In this document: in pieces, positions 26,897 to 34,768 of the stretch
Layout: every line of letters starts with the position of its first letter
How positions within the stretch are numbered: the stretch's first letter is position 1
From: Anaerohalosphaeraceae bacterium
GTDB taxonomy: Bacteria; Planctomycetota; Phycisphaerae; Sedimentisphaerales; Anaerohalosphaeraceae
Assembly (NCBI GenBank): GCA_037479115.1
Contig: JBBFLK010000019.1
Span: 1 to 61,254 of the forward strand
Length of the DNA: 61,254 nucleotides
Reading direction: 5' to 3'
The notes under the pieces: model-generated
Seen by the model: only the letters and a program-made list of their open reading frames with translations
The model's database searches: none
Told to the model about the DNA's origin: nothing
Translations under genes and position numbers: made by a program

Positions 26897-26928
26897 AACG
26901 GCGAAGCACATCCGCTTCGCCGTTTTCT
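26897..26928 (+). terminator. Intrinsic terminator after the SIS gene
   Basis: Perfect 11-bp stem AACGGCGAAGC / GCTTCGCCGTT with loop ACATCC, followed by TTCT. Confidence 0.85.
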
Positions 26929-26966
26929 TAAACCAAATACAGGTTTTTCTACTCGGAGACCCAATC

Positions 26967-27488
26967 ATAGAACCGCAAACAGATTTATCAGAACCCTCAA
27001 AGAAAAAACTGATTCGATACGCCTTTATTGACAGTCAAAATGTACACTTGGCAATCAAAGAACAAGGCTGGCAGCTGGACTTTGGACGTTTTCGAAAATA
27101 CCTTGCCGACAAATACCATGTAAGCAAAGCATTCCTATTTATTGGATATCTGGAAAAAAATCTGCCGCTCTATGAAAATCTTAGAAGGCAAGGATACGAT
27201 TTAATACTCAAACAAGCCATATTATTAAAAAACGGCAAAACAAAAGGGAATGTAGACGCAGAACTCGTTCTTCACGCCATGATTGAACTCCCAAATTATG
27301 ACGGAGCAGTGATTGTCTCAGGTGATGGAGACTTTTACTGTCTGATTCAATACTTGAAAAACAAAGGAAAACTGGCAAAACTGCTGATTCCAAATCAGCA
27401 AAAATTTTCTTCCTTGTTGCGTGAGTTCATTCGATCTAACGACGTGGCTTTTATGAACAACCTTCGAGAAAAACTGAAATACCGATAA
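26967..27488 (+). CDS. NYN-domain (LabA/DUF88-like) ribonuclease, unusual start
   Basis: A protein of about 170 residues with the NYN/PIN-like fold: YAFIDSQNVHL (first Asp), KGNVDAELVLHAM (central Asp) and IVSGDGDFYCLI (last Asp pair), the acidic metal-binding set of NYN RNases. The frame has no ATG, GTG or TTG between the SIS gene and the first NYN motif. GGAG at 26955-26958 lies eight bases before ATA (26967), the best-placed codon, so ATA may be a non-standard start or a lost ATG. The gene is markedly AT-rich against its neighbours and is set off by a terminator upstream, which suggests transfer. A candidate small RNA gene runs convergently into its stop codon. Confidence 0.7.
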   Translation: MEPQTDLSEPSKKKLIRYAFIDSQNVHLAIKEQGWQLDFGRFRKYLADKYHVSKAFLFIGYLEKNLPLYENLRRQGYDLILKQAILLKNGKTKGNVDAELVLHAMIELPNYDGAVIVSGDGDFYCLIQYLKNKGKLAKLLIPNQQKFSSLLREFIRSNDVAFMNNLREKLKYR

Positions 27489-27558
27489 AAAAGAGAGGCA
27501 TCGCCGCGGGACAAACACCTTTTTGGTTCCCCTTTGGATAGCCTCTCATCATAATCCT
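27487..27558 (-). ncRNA. Candidate small RNA A with closing stem, inner hairpin and U6 tail
   Basis: On the minus strand: 7-bp closing stem GAGAGGC / GCCTCTC (27541-27547 with 27493-27499) enclosing 41 bases. Inside is a second stem, GGGGAACC ... GGT ... TCCC. The 3' arm is followed by TTTTTT (27487-27492). A promoter with good boxes sits at 27565-27594, giving a predicted RNA of about 72 bases. It does not match a known riboswitch or sRNA that I can recall. Confidence 0.55.
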
Positions 27559-27564
27559 TAATTA

Positions 27565-27594
27565 ATTATACTAATTTTTCATCGACTGGTTCAA
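27565..27594 (-). promoter_or_regulatory. Promoter of small RNA A
   Basis: Minus strand TTGAAC (27589-27594), 18-base spacer, TATAAT (27565-27570). No minus-strand gene other than the hairpin element follows it. Confidence 0.55.
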
Positions 27595-27714
27595 GGAAAA
27601 ACTTAAAGGAAGCAATTTCGGGATATTTTGTATCCATATATATTCAATTCTATCCTAACTTCCTTTGAAAGCAAAACTTGCTTTTTAACAAGGTTTCTTC
27701 TATCCTGATTATCT

Positions 27715-28437
27715 ATGCGAATTCCGATAACCAAATATGGTCTTCCGCAGGCGGCGGCCTATCCGGCCGTCCTGCTTATTTTGATGGTTGTGTATGCCCT
27801 GTTTTTTTGGCAGGTGCTGCCGGAATCCCTGCACAGCGGAGCTGGTTTTTGGCTGGCGGGCGTCCTGCCGGAAGCCGTGTTGCTGTGCGTGCTGAGTTGG
27901 GCCGTCTCTTTTTTCCGCGACCCGAAGCGGACGATTCCGGACGACCCGGCTCTGCTTCTTGCCCCCGCCGACGGAACCGTCAGCGACATCGAACAGGTGC
28001 ACGAACCGGCGCTGGGACCGGACCCGGCCGTCCGTATCGGCATCTTTTTGAGCATCTTCAATGTGCATATCAACCGGATGCCCTGTGCCGTCCGCGTCAG
28101 GTCTGTCACCTACAAGCCCGGCAAATTCCTCAATGCCCTCGAAGGCGTTCAGGCCGGAAAACTCAACGAATCCAACAACCTCCTGCTGGAGCGAATCCAG
28201 CCGCCCTGTGAACCGCTTCTGCTGCGGCAGATTTCGGGGGCCATCGCCCGCCGAATTGTTTGCGAAGCGGCCGAAAATCAGACCTTTACGGCCGGCCAGC
28301 CCTTTGGTATGATTAAATTCGGCTCCAGAACGGAACTGTATATACCGGCGGGGCCGAATCTGACAATTTTGGTCAAAGTCGGCGACAAGGTCAAAGCGGG
28401 CGAAACGCCGTTGGCCCGATACGAAAATGAGTCATAA
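27715..28437 (+). CDS. psd: Phosphatidylserine decarboxylase
   Basis: Makes phosphatidylethanolamine from phosphatidylserine at the inner membrane. The 240-residue protein is the short PSD-A-like form: two N-terminal hydrophobic helices, FFRDPKR, APADGTV, FLSIFNVHINRMP, GAIARRIVC, and the self-cleavage site FGSRTELYIP, where Gly-Ser splits to give the pyruvoyl group. It overlaps pssA by 11 bases, so the two successive steps of phospholipid synthesis are coupled. No clear ribosome site is seen before the ATG. Confidence 0.94.
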   Translation: MRIPITKYGLPQAAAYPAVLLILMVVYALFFWQVLPESLHSGAGFWLAGVLPEAVLLCVLSWAVSFFRDPKRTIPDDPALLLAPADGTVSDIEQVHEPALGPDPAVRIGIFLSIFNVHINRMPCAVRVRSVTYKPGKFLNALEGVQAGKLNESNNLLLERIQPPCEPLLLRQISGAIARRIVCEAAENQTFTAGQPFGMIKFGSRTELYIPAGPNLTILVKVGDKVKAGETPLARYENES

Positions 28438-29320
28438 AAACAGAAAACGCCGTTTCTTCTTTCCGTCCAAACCCAGACGGCTGCAAACCGTTACGATTCT
28501 GCCCTCGCTGGTGACCCTCATCAACGGCATCTGCGGGTTTGCCGCCATTGGACTGGCCGCCCACGGACCGGACAAATTCGCCCTGGCCGGCTACATGATT
28601 TTCATTGCAATGATTGCCGACATGCTCGACGGACGCATCGCCCGAATGAGCCAGACGACCTCCAGCTTCGGCGGCCAGCTGGACAGTCTGTGCGATATGC
28701 TCAGCTTCGGGGCCGCTCCGGCGGTCCTGGCCTTTCGCGTGCTGATTCAGAACTTCCCGGACCTGTTCGGGGAAGAAACGTTCTTTCTGTCTGACTTTTT
28801 CCGTCGGTTTCTCTGGCTGGCAGGGGCTTCCTATATGTGCTGCGCCGCCGTCCGTCTGGCCCGATTTAATGTGGAAAATGTCGAAGACGAAAGCGCCCAT
28901 CGGGTTTTTCAGGGGCTGCCGACGCCCGCCGCCGCGGGGATTCTGGCCGGACTGATTGTCCTGATTGAACATATGAAGGCCGACCCTACGGCCCGCGGGC
29001 CCCTGTTTGCTCTTCTTCTGAAAACCATTTTGTATTGTCTGCCGCTGATTGCCATCGGTGCCGGCGCCCTGATGGTCAGCCGCATTGAATACCCGCATCT
29101 GGTCAATCAGTACCTCCGCGGCAAAAAACCCATCATTCACCTGTTCTGGGTCGCCGTTATCCTGGCCCTGATTTGGCAGACGGGGCTGCAGGTCGCTCTG
29201 GTTGTTTGTTTCGGCGGCTATGCCCTCACCGGCTTGTGGCGAAGAATCTGGCAGCACTCCCGCCGGGTGATTGCCGCTCCGGCTGAATCGCCCGCTCCGG
29301 CTGCCCCGGACCATGTCTGA
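28427..29320 (+). CDS. pssA: CDP-diacylglycerol-serine O-phosphatidyltransferase
   Basis: Makes phosphatidylserine, the substrate of Psd. The 297-residue membrane protein has the CDP-alcohol phosphotransferase motif DG-x2-AR-x8-G-x3-D-x3-D (DGRIAR ... GGQLDSLCD), preceded by LPSLVTLINGICG, and about eight hydrophobic helices. The N-terminus is basic (KNRKRRFFFPSKPRR) and the C-terminal tail is Ala/Pro-rich. It overlaps psd by 11 bases and hemW by 8. Confidence 0.94.
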   Translation: MSHKNRKRRFFFPSKPRRLQTVTILPSLVTLINGICGFAAIGLAAHGPDKFALAGYMIFIAMIADMLDGRIARMSQTTSSFGGQLDSLCDMLSFGAAPAVLAFRVLIQNFPDLFGEETFFLSDFFRRFLWLAGASYMCCAAVRLARFNVENVEDESAHRVFQGLPTPAAAGILAGLIVLIEHMKADPTARGPLFALLLKTILYCLPLIAIGAGALMVSRIEYPHLVNQYLRGKKPIIHLFWVAVILALIWQTGLQVALVVCFGGYALTGLWRRIWQHSRRVIAAPAESPAPAAPDHV

Positions 29321-30482
29321 AAAAAGATTCCAGCCCATCACCTCTGCGATGCCTGACAACACCCTGTCTGTTTATATTCACGTGCCGTTTTGCGCCCGCA
29401 AGTGCCGGTACTGCTCCTTTTATTCCATTCCCTACAATCCGGATGCGGCGGAGGCCTGGAGCCGGGCCGTTTTGAGAGAACTTGAACTCTATAACGTTCA
29501 TCATCCTATCCAAACCCTGTACATCGGCGGCGGCTCTCCTTCCGTTTTGTCCGTCAGCCAAACGGAGTTCCTGCTGGGCCGGCTTCTCGAAAAGACAGGC
29601 CGGCCGACAGAAGAGTTTACGGTTGAAATCAATCCGGCTCAATGCAGCTCCGAGTTTTTTACAGTACTGAAAACATATGGCGTCAACCGTCTCTCCATCG
29701 GGGCTCAATCCTTTCATCCGGAGGAGCTGTCGTTTCTGGGACGGCTTCACCAGCCCCAGGATATCTCCAAAACCGTCAAAACAGCCCGGCAATGCGGTTT
29801 CGAAAACATCGGGCTGGATTTGATTTTTGCCGTCCCCGGCTCCTCCTTAAAAACCTGGAAGCAGTCTGTCCGCAAAGCCCTCGCTCTCGACATCCCCCAC
29901 TTGTCGGCCTACAGTCTGACCTATGAACCCGAGACCCCGCTCTTTCGCGACATGGAAGACCAAAAAATCCTTCCTGTCGATGAAGAGACTGACCGACAGA
30001 TGTATGAGGCCGCCATCGACATCCTCGAATCAGCCGGCCTGGAGCCGTACGAAATCTCCAACTTCGCCCGCCCCGGCTTCGCCTGCCGACACAACCTTCG
30101 CTATTGGGACAATCGCCCCTGGCTGGGATTGGGTCCCTCCGCCGCTTCGTGGTTCAAGGGTCAGCGAACCCGCAACATTGCCGACCTGGGCCGATACATC
30201 GAATCCATCCAAAAAAACCAATGGGCCTTCGACGAAGTTCAGGTACCCTCTCCTCTGGAAATCGCCTGTGAGACCGCTGTCCTGAATCTGCGGAAAACAG
30301 CCGGGCTCAATCGACAGCAGTTTATCTTCCGAACCGGCTTTGACCCGATGGACCTATTTGCCGAACCGATTCAGCACTACGCCGCCCTCGGATTGTTGGA
30401 ATACACCACTGAATCGATTCGGCTCACTCGTCCCGCTCGGGCCGTCGCCGATTCAATCCTCTGCGATTTTTCCGATGTATAG
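29313..30482 (+). CDS. hemW: HemW-like radical SAM protein
   Basis: A 389-residue radical SAM protein of the HemW/HemN-like family (heme chaperone, often misnamed coproporphyrinogen III oxidase). It has Cys-x3-Cys-x2-Cys in HVPFCARKCRYCSF, then YIGGGSPS, EINPAQ, RLSIGAQSF, GLDLIFAVPG, and YEISNFARPG followed by HNLRYW, the HemW hallmark. The family's missing fourth HemN cysteine fits. The ATG at 29313 overlaps the pssA stop by 8 bases; a later ATG at 29349 is an alternative. Confidence 0.9.
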   Translation: MSEKRFQPITSAMPDNTLSVYIHVPFCARKCRYCSFYSIPYNPDAAEAWSRAVLRELELYNVHHPIQTLYIGGGSPSVLSVSQTEFLLGRLLEKTGRPTEEFTVEINPAQCSSEFFTVLKTYGVNRLSIGAQSFHPEELSFLGRLHQPQDISKTVKTARQCGFENIGLDLIFAVPGSSLKTWKQSVRKALALDIPHLSAYSLTYEPETPLFRDMEDQKILPVDEETDRQMYEAAIDILESAGLEPYEISNFARPGFACRHNLRYWDNRPWLGLGPSAASWFKGQRTRNIADLGRYIESIQKNQWAFDEVQVPSPLEIACETAVLNLRKTAGLNRQQFIFRTGFDPMDLFAEPIQHYAALGLLEYTTESIRLTRPARAVADSILCDFSDV

Positions 30483-30553
30483 ACTCCGGTTCTTGCCTCT
30501 TGCTTTTTTCCAGCCGTTTTCTATGCTTAAGAAAACTCGATAACCCGTAAAAA

Positions 30554-31825
30554 ATGATGGATTCCTTGTCCGAAAACAATATCGAACTGGTGGATACAAC
30601 CGCCTGGCCGTACCTGACCAAAGACCTGCCGGGCATCGGCGGCGTCATCAAGGTCTGCCCGGAGGATTTCTTTGTCGACGAAATCCCTCTTTATCCGCCG
30701 TCCGGTGAGGGGACTCACACCTTTTTTCGAATTGAAAAAACCGGTCTGGCCAGTTCCGATGCGGCCGAGCGGATTGCTGACGCCCTCGGGGTCCGCCATC
30801 TGGATATCGGGATGGCCGGACGCAAAGACACCAAAGCCGTCACCCGCCAATGGATGTCGGTCGAACACGTCGAGCCCCAGCGGCTGCTGGCCCTGGAGCT
30901 TCCGAATATCCGCATTCTCGAAGTCGCCCGGCACAACAACAAACTCAAAACCGGTCATCTGGCCGGCAATCGTTTCCGCATCCGAGTCCGGCAGCTGGAG
31001 GTTCCTGTCCAGCAGGCCAAAGAAATCGCCGAGCAGTGCTTAACCGTGCTGGCCCGGCGCGGGGTGCCGAACTACTTCGGCCCGCAGCGGTTCGGCTCTC
31101 GTTTTGAATCTCATCTGCTCGGATGGGCCCTCGTGAAAGACCGCCTCGAGGAATTCACCGACATCCTGCTGGGCAAACCCGAGCTGGACAAGCAGAAAGA
31201 TTTCATCCGGGCCCGGCGCTTTTACGAAGAAGGCCAATACGACAAGGCCTACCGCAACTGGCCGTTCCGTTTCCGCGACCAGCGGCGGGCGCTGCAGTCG
31301 CTGATTGACTATCCCGGCGACAAACGCCGCGCCGCTCTGGCTGTCAGCAAACCGTTCCGCAGTCTCCTTGTGGCGGCCTGGCAGTCTCATATCTTCAACC
31401 AGGTCCTGGCAGCTCGAATGCCTCGAATCGATCAGGTGCTCGAAGGCGATTTGGCGATGAAGCACGACAACGGCGCCTGTTTTACGGTCGAAGACCCCGC
31501 GGCCGAGCAGCCCCGCTGCGAACGGTTTGAAATCAGCCCGACCGGCCCTCTGCTGGGGCTTCGAACCACCCGAATCAGCGGAGCCGCCGGAGAAATTGAA
31601 AACGCCGTCCTCGACCAGGTGCCGCTGCAGGAGGAAGACCTGCGGCGGCTGAAAATCGCCGGTGCCAAGGGCGGACGGCGGGCCCTGCGCTTTCAGCCCA
31701 AACAGATTGAAATCGAAACCGGACAGGATGACAAAGGCGAATACCTCCAGCTGTCTTTTGAGCTGGATTCCGGCTGCTATGCCACCATTCTGCTGCGGGA
31801 GCTGATGAAAAAAGATGTCGCCTGA
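30554..31825 (+). CDS. truD: tRNA pseudouridine(13) synthase
   Basis: TruD converts U13 of some tRNAs to pseudouridine. The 423-residue protein has the catalytic Asp in GMAGRKDTKAVTRQ, KTGHLAGNRFRI, NYFGPQRFG (RNA contact), and the TruD insertion domain between about residues 190 and 320. The length is at the upper end of the family. No Shine-Dalgarno is evident. It overlaps menA by 11 bases. Confidence 0.94.
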   Translation: MMDSLSENNIELVDTTAWPYLTKDLPGIGGVIKVCPEDFFVDEIPLYPPSGEGTHTFFRIEKTGLASSDAAERIADALGVRHLDIGMAGRKDTKAVTRQWMSVEHVEPQRLLALELPNIRILEVARHNNKLKTGHLAGNRFRIRVRQLEVPVQQAKEIAEQCLTVLARRGVPNYFGPQRFGSRFESHLLGWALVKDRLEEFTDILLGKPELDKQKDFIRARRFYEEGQYDKAYRNWPFRFRDQRRALQSLIDYPGDKRRAALAVSKPFRSLLVAAWQSHIFNQVLAARMPRIDQVLEGDLAMKHDNGACFTVEDPAAEQPRCERFEISPTGPLLGLRTTRISGAAGEIENAVLDQVPLQEEDLRRLKIAGAKGGRRALRFQPKQIEIETGQDDKGEYLQLSFELDSGCYATILLRELMKKDVA

Positions 31826-32741
31826 GAAGCCCTCCCCAATCCAAAAGAATCGCTCCCGATTTTCCATCTGGCTTCAGGCGTTTCGGCCTTTCTCCTACAC
31901 GGCATCCATCATTCCGGTCTTTCTGGGAGCAGCCCTGGCATACGGCAACACAGAAACCCAGTGGCGGCTGCTTCCTTTTGTTCTGGCCGCCTCGCTGGCG
32001 ATTCACGCCGCGACCAATCTGACCAACGAATATTTTGATTTTCTCAAAGGCGTAGACCGCCCTGACACACGCGGCGGCAGCCGAGTCCTTCCCGAAGGCC
32101 TGCTGACGCCGGGCGCTGTCCTGAAAGCCGGACTGATTTGTTTTGCCCTAACAGCCCTGCTGGGGCTTTGGTTTGTCCGGCTTCGCGGCTGGCCGATACT
32201 CCTGTTGGGATTGGTGGGAATGGCCGGCGGATTCTTCTATACCGGCTTTCCGTTCTTTCTGAAATATCGGGGCCTCGGCGACCCGATGGTCTTTGTGCTG
32301 ATGGGCCCGCTGATGGTCATCGGCTCTTTTTACGTCCTGACCGGCACCTATAGCCATTCCGTCTTGTGGGTTTCGCTTCCGGTCGGCTGTCTCGTGGCGG
32401 CCATCCTGTCCGCCAACAATCTGCGCGACATCGAGGATGACACCCGAGCGGGCATTCAGACAACCGCCTCCCTGCTGGGGCCACGCCGGGCCAAACTCGA
32501 ATACGCCGCCCTTGTGGTTTCGGCCTTTGCAATTACGGCCGTCCTGATTGTCCTGAATATCCTGCCTTTGCTGTCGCTGCTGGTGCTGCTGACAGTTCCT
32601 TTGGCAGTCCGCAATCTGCACACCGTCCTGACCCGTCGGGATGCTCAGTCCATTGAAGCCCTCGACCGAAAAACCGCCGCTCTGCACCTGACTTTCGGCA
32701 TCCTTCAGATTCTATCTATTCTGCTGAACAAAGCGGGATAA
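31815..32741 (+). CDS. menA: 1,4-dihydroxy-2-naphthoate polyprenyltransferase (UbiA family)
   Basis: An integral membrane prenyltransferase of menaquinone synthesis. The 308-residue protein has about eight to nine hydrophobic helices and the two Asp-rich motifs: NLTNEYFDFLKGVDRPD in the first loop and NNLRDIEDDTRAG in the second, the MenA pattern. It overlaps truD by 11 bases and is followed by menG (22-base gap), so the last two menaquinone steps are together. Earlier men genes are not in the window. Confidence 0.92.
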   Translation: MSPEKPSPIQKNRSRFSIWLQAFRPFSYTASIIPVFLGAALAYGNTETQWRLLPFVLAASLAIHAATNLTNEYFDFLKGVDRPDTRGGSRVLPEGLLTPGAVLKAGLICFALTALLGLWFVRLRGWPILLLGLVGMAGGFFYTGFPFFLKYRGLGDPMVFVLMGPLMVIGSFYVLTGTYSHSVLWVSLPVGCLVAAILSANNLRDIEDDTRAGIQTTASLLGPRRAKLEYAALVVSAFAITAVLIVLNILPLLSLLVLLTVPLAVRNLHTVLTRRDAQSIEALDRKTAALHLTFGILQILSILLNKAG

Positions 32742-32763
32742 ATGAAACTTCCGGACAACTGCC

Positions 32764-33438
32764 GTGTTTGATTTCGAACCCATTGCCGCACGCTATGACC
32801 TCTGCAATCGCCTGTTCAGTTTTGGACTGGACCGGCGCTGGCGCCGCACCGCCGCCGCCCTGCTGAATCCGCAGCCGCAGGAGCGAATCCTTGATTTGTG
32901 CTGCGGAACGGGCGAGATGGCCGCCGCCCTGGCCCGTCTTCAGCCCGCCGCCGAAATCGTCGGCCTGGACATCAGTCCGGCGATGATTGAACAGGCCCGG
33001 AAAAAATACGCCGCTCTGTCTGAGCAAATCAGCTGGCATGTCGCCGACGCCGTCCGGACAGAGCTTCCGTCAAACTCCTTCGACCTGATTACCTGTGCAT
33101 TCGGCTTGCGGAACATCCCTGATACCTCTGCGGCCCTGAAGGAAATGAAACGGCTTCTTCGCCCTTCCGGACGCATCGGCATCCTCGAATTCTCCCTGCC
33201 GAAAAACAAATTGGTTCGCGGCTTGTTCTGGATGTATCTTCGATATCTGATGCCCGCCGCCAGCATTCCCCTTTTCGGCAGACCCAACCCGCTGATTTAC
33301 CTGGCGGAATCCATCCGAATATGGAATGATGAGTTAAACTTCCCGGACCTCTGCCGGCAGGCCGGCCTTACCTATTCCGCAAGCCGCACCCTCTGCGCCG
33401 GCACCGTCACCCTGCACCTGCTGGAACACCTGCCGTAA
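32764..33438 (+). CDS. menG: Demethylmenaquinone methyltransferase (UbiE/MenG)
   Basis: A SAM methyltransferase completing menaquinone. The 224-residue protein has IAARYDLCNRLFSFGLDRRWR, LDLCCGTGEMA (SAM motif I), LDISPAMI, CAFGLRNIPD and a UbiE-type C-terminus. It opens with GTG at 32764; an in-frame TGA at 32743 rules out a longer protein. A 9-codon ATG frame (32742-32771) starts just after menA and ends across the GTG, and could deliver ribosomes to it. The N-terminus is about ten residues shorter than usual. Confidence 0.93.
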   Translation: MFDFEPIAARYDLCNRLFSFGLDRRWRRTAAALLNPQPQERILDLCCGTGEMAAALARLQPAAEIVGLDISPAMIEQARKKYAALSEQISWHVADAVRTELPSNSFDLITCAFGLRNIPDTSAALKEMKRLLRPSGRIGILEFSLPKNKLVRGLFWMYLRYLMPAASIPLFGRPNPLIYLAESIRIWNDELNFPDLCRQAGLTYSASRTLCAGTVTLHLLEHLP

Positions 33439-33444
33439 ATCGGT

Positions 33445-34653
33445 TTACAGCAATTGAGAAAGAAACGTCCGGGCCGGCACAATGATTGGCTGATGCGGTC
33501 GGGAAAAGCAATCCGCATCCACATAGGGTTCATCCATCACAACCTGAAAAGCAAACGGCACCTTCAGCTGACGCTGAAAATAAGACAATGCGGGACTTAT
33601 TTTCGTGTCAGAGGTCTTAACCTCCGCCAGAAACCAGGGCCTGCCGTCCCGAACCACGATAAAATCCGTTTCCCGCTGATAGACATCCCGCACATACCCC
33701 AAAACAAATGTCCCCAAGCCCAGGTCATTCCAGCCCTCCACCGCCTTGAGCAAATGACAAGCCACAAAGGTTTCCGCTCGTCTGCCGGCGTCGTCCGCCA
33801 GCGACCAGTCGCGCACAAACCATTTCGGTTCTTTGCGAAGAGAACGGGAAACATTCTTAAACCACGGCCGAATCAAAAACCCGAAGTGCAGATTGCATAA
33901 GGTCGCAATCCATCGGCGAACGGTATCTATCGTGACACCGACCTCTGCGGCCAGACTGCTGTAAACCAATTGGCTTCCGGACCGGGCAAGAAGCAAATGT
34001 ACCAGCAGTTCTAACTGATCCATCTGCTGAATTCTCGTTAAATCCCGCACGTCCTCCCGCAAAAGCTGCACCTGCCGCAGATTGTGCCACTGTCGGCTGA
34101 ACATGGCATCCCGACGAAGAAACGGCTCCGGATAACCGCCATACTCCCAGAGCGCAGCATAGTCCTCCTCCGGAACGGGCTTGGGCGAACGAACAATCTG
34201 CCCGGAATCGGGCAGGTCCTGCCGCACGGTTTCTGCGGCCGTAAATGGATGCATTCGGTATAAAAAATACCGGCCCATCAAACTGTCTCCCCCGCGCCGG
34301 TAGATATCCAGCCGCGAACTGCCGGTAACGACAATTCGGGCTTGGTCCGCATAGGTGTCAAAAAATCCCTTTAAAAACAGTTTCCATTTCCTGAACTTAT
34401 GCAGTTCATCGAAAAGGACTACCGGAGGCGTCTGACCAAGCTGATTCAAACCCGCCTGTTCGGCCACCGCAGCCGGCCCTTTCACAATTTTCGAACGGTC
34501 ATCTAAATTATCCCAATTAAAATACTTACTGGCGGCAAGCCGACAGGTAGTCGTCTTGCCGACCTGCCGAGCCCCGCTGACGAAGGCCATCTGGCGGTTT
34601 AATGACAAATGGCGGGCTAAAATTGTATCGTATAAGCGTCTGCGAATCTCCAT
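33445..34653 (-). CDS. AAA ATPase with DUF4143 domain
   Basis: A 402-residue protein of the AAA_14/DUF4143 class: Walker A SGARQVGKTT (about 26-35), Walker B VVLFDELHKF, sensor IVVTGSSRL, a winged-helix middle (LVYSSLAAEVGVTIDTVRRWIATL), and the DUF4143 C-terminus with a nuclease-like ETDFIVVRDG ... FLAEVKTS segment. Such genes are common, mobile and of unknown role, often linked to toxin-antitoxin-like regulation. A 46-bp inverted repeat lies 12 bases upstream of the start codon. It stands alone, facing menG and divergent to nothing on its right. Confidence 0.88.
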   Translation of the reverse strand: MEIRRRLYDTILARHLSLNRQMAFVSGARQVGKTTTCRLAASKYFNWDNLDDRSKIVKGPAAVAEQAGLNQLGQTPPVVLFDELHKFRKWKLFLKGFFDTYADQARIVVTGSSRLDIYRRGGDSLMGRYFLYRMHPFTAAETVRQDLPDSGQIVRSPKPVPEEDYAALWEYGGYPEPFLRRDAMFSRQWHNLRQVQLLREDVRDLTRIQQMDQLELLVHLLLARSGSQLVYSSLAAEVGVTIDTVRRWIATLCNLHFGFLIRPWFKNVSRSLRKEPKWFVRDWSLADDAGRRAETFVACHLLKAVEGWNDLGLGTFVLGYVRDVYQRETDFIVVRDGRPWFLAEVKTSDTKISPALSYFQRQLKVPFAFQVVMDEPYVDADCFSRPHQPIIVPARTFLSQLL

Positions 34654-34665
34654 ACGATACTATTA

Positions 34666-34711
34666 TCGACAATATCGTAGAATAGTCCAGACTATTTTAC
34701 GACATTATCGA
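34666..34711. promoter_or_regulatory. Inverted repeat upstream of the DUF4143 ATPase
   Basis: Two 22-base arms (34666-34687 and 34690-34711) separated by CA match as inverted repeats at about 18 of 22 positions (TCGACAATATCGTAGAATAG against TCGATAATGTCGTAAAATAG). A further TACGATA/TATCGTA pair overlaps it. It lies within 60 bases of the ATG, so it is a candidate operator, possibly for self-regulation. Confidence 0.5.
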
Positions 34712-34768
34712 AAAAAGTCGAGTTATAAAGACGAATACAGTCCTTAATTGGGTGTTTGTGAAAAAAAC

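Noticed and set aside
27493-27547. Hairpin A as the terminator of the NYN gene
   Set aside because: On the plus strand the stem is followed by ATCATAATCC and not by a T run; the T run is on the minus strand.
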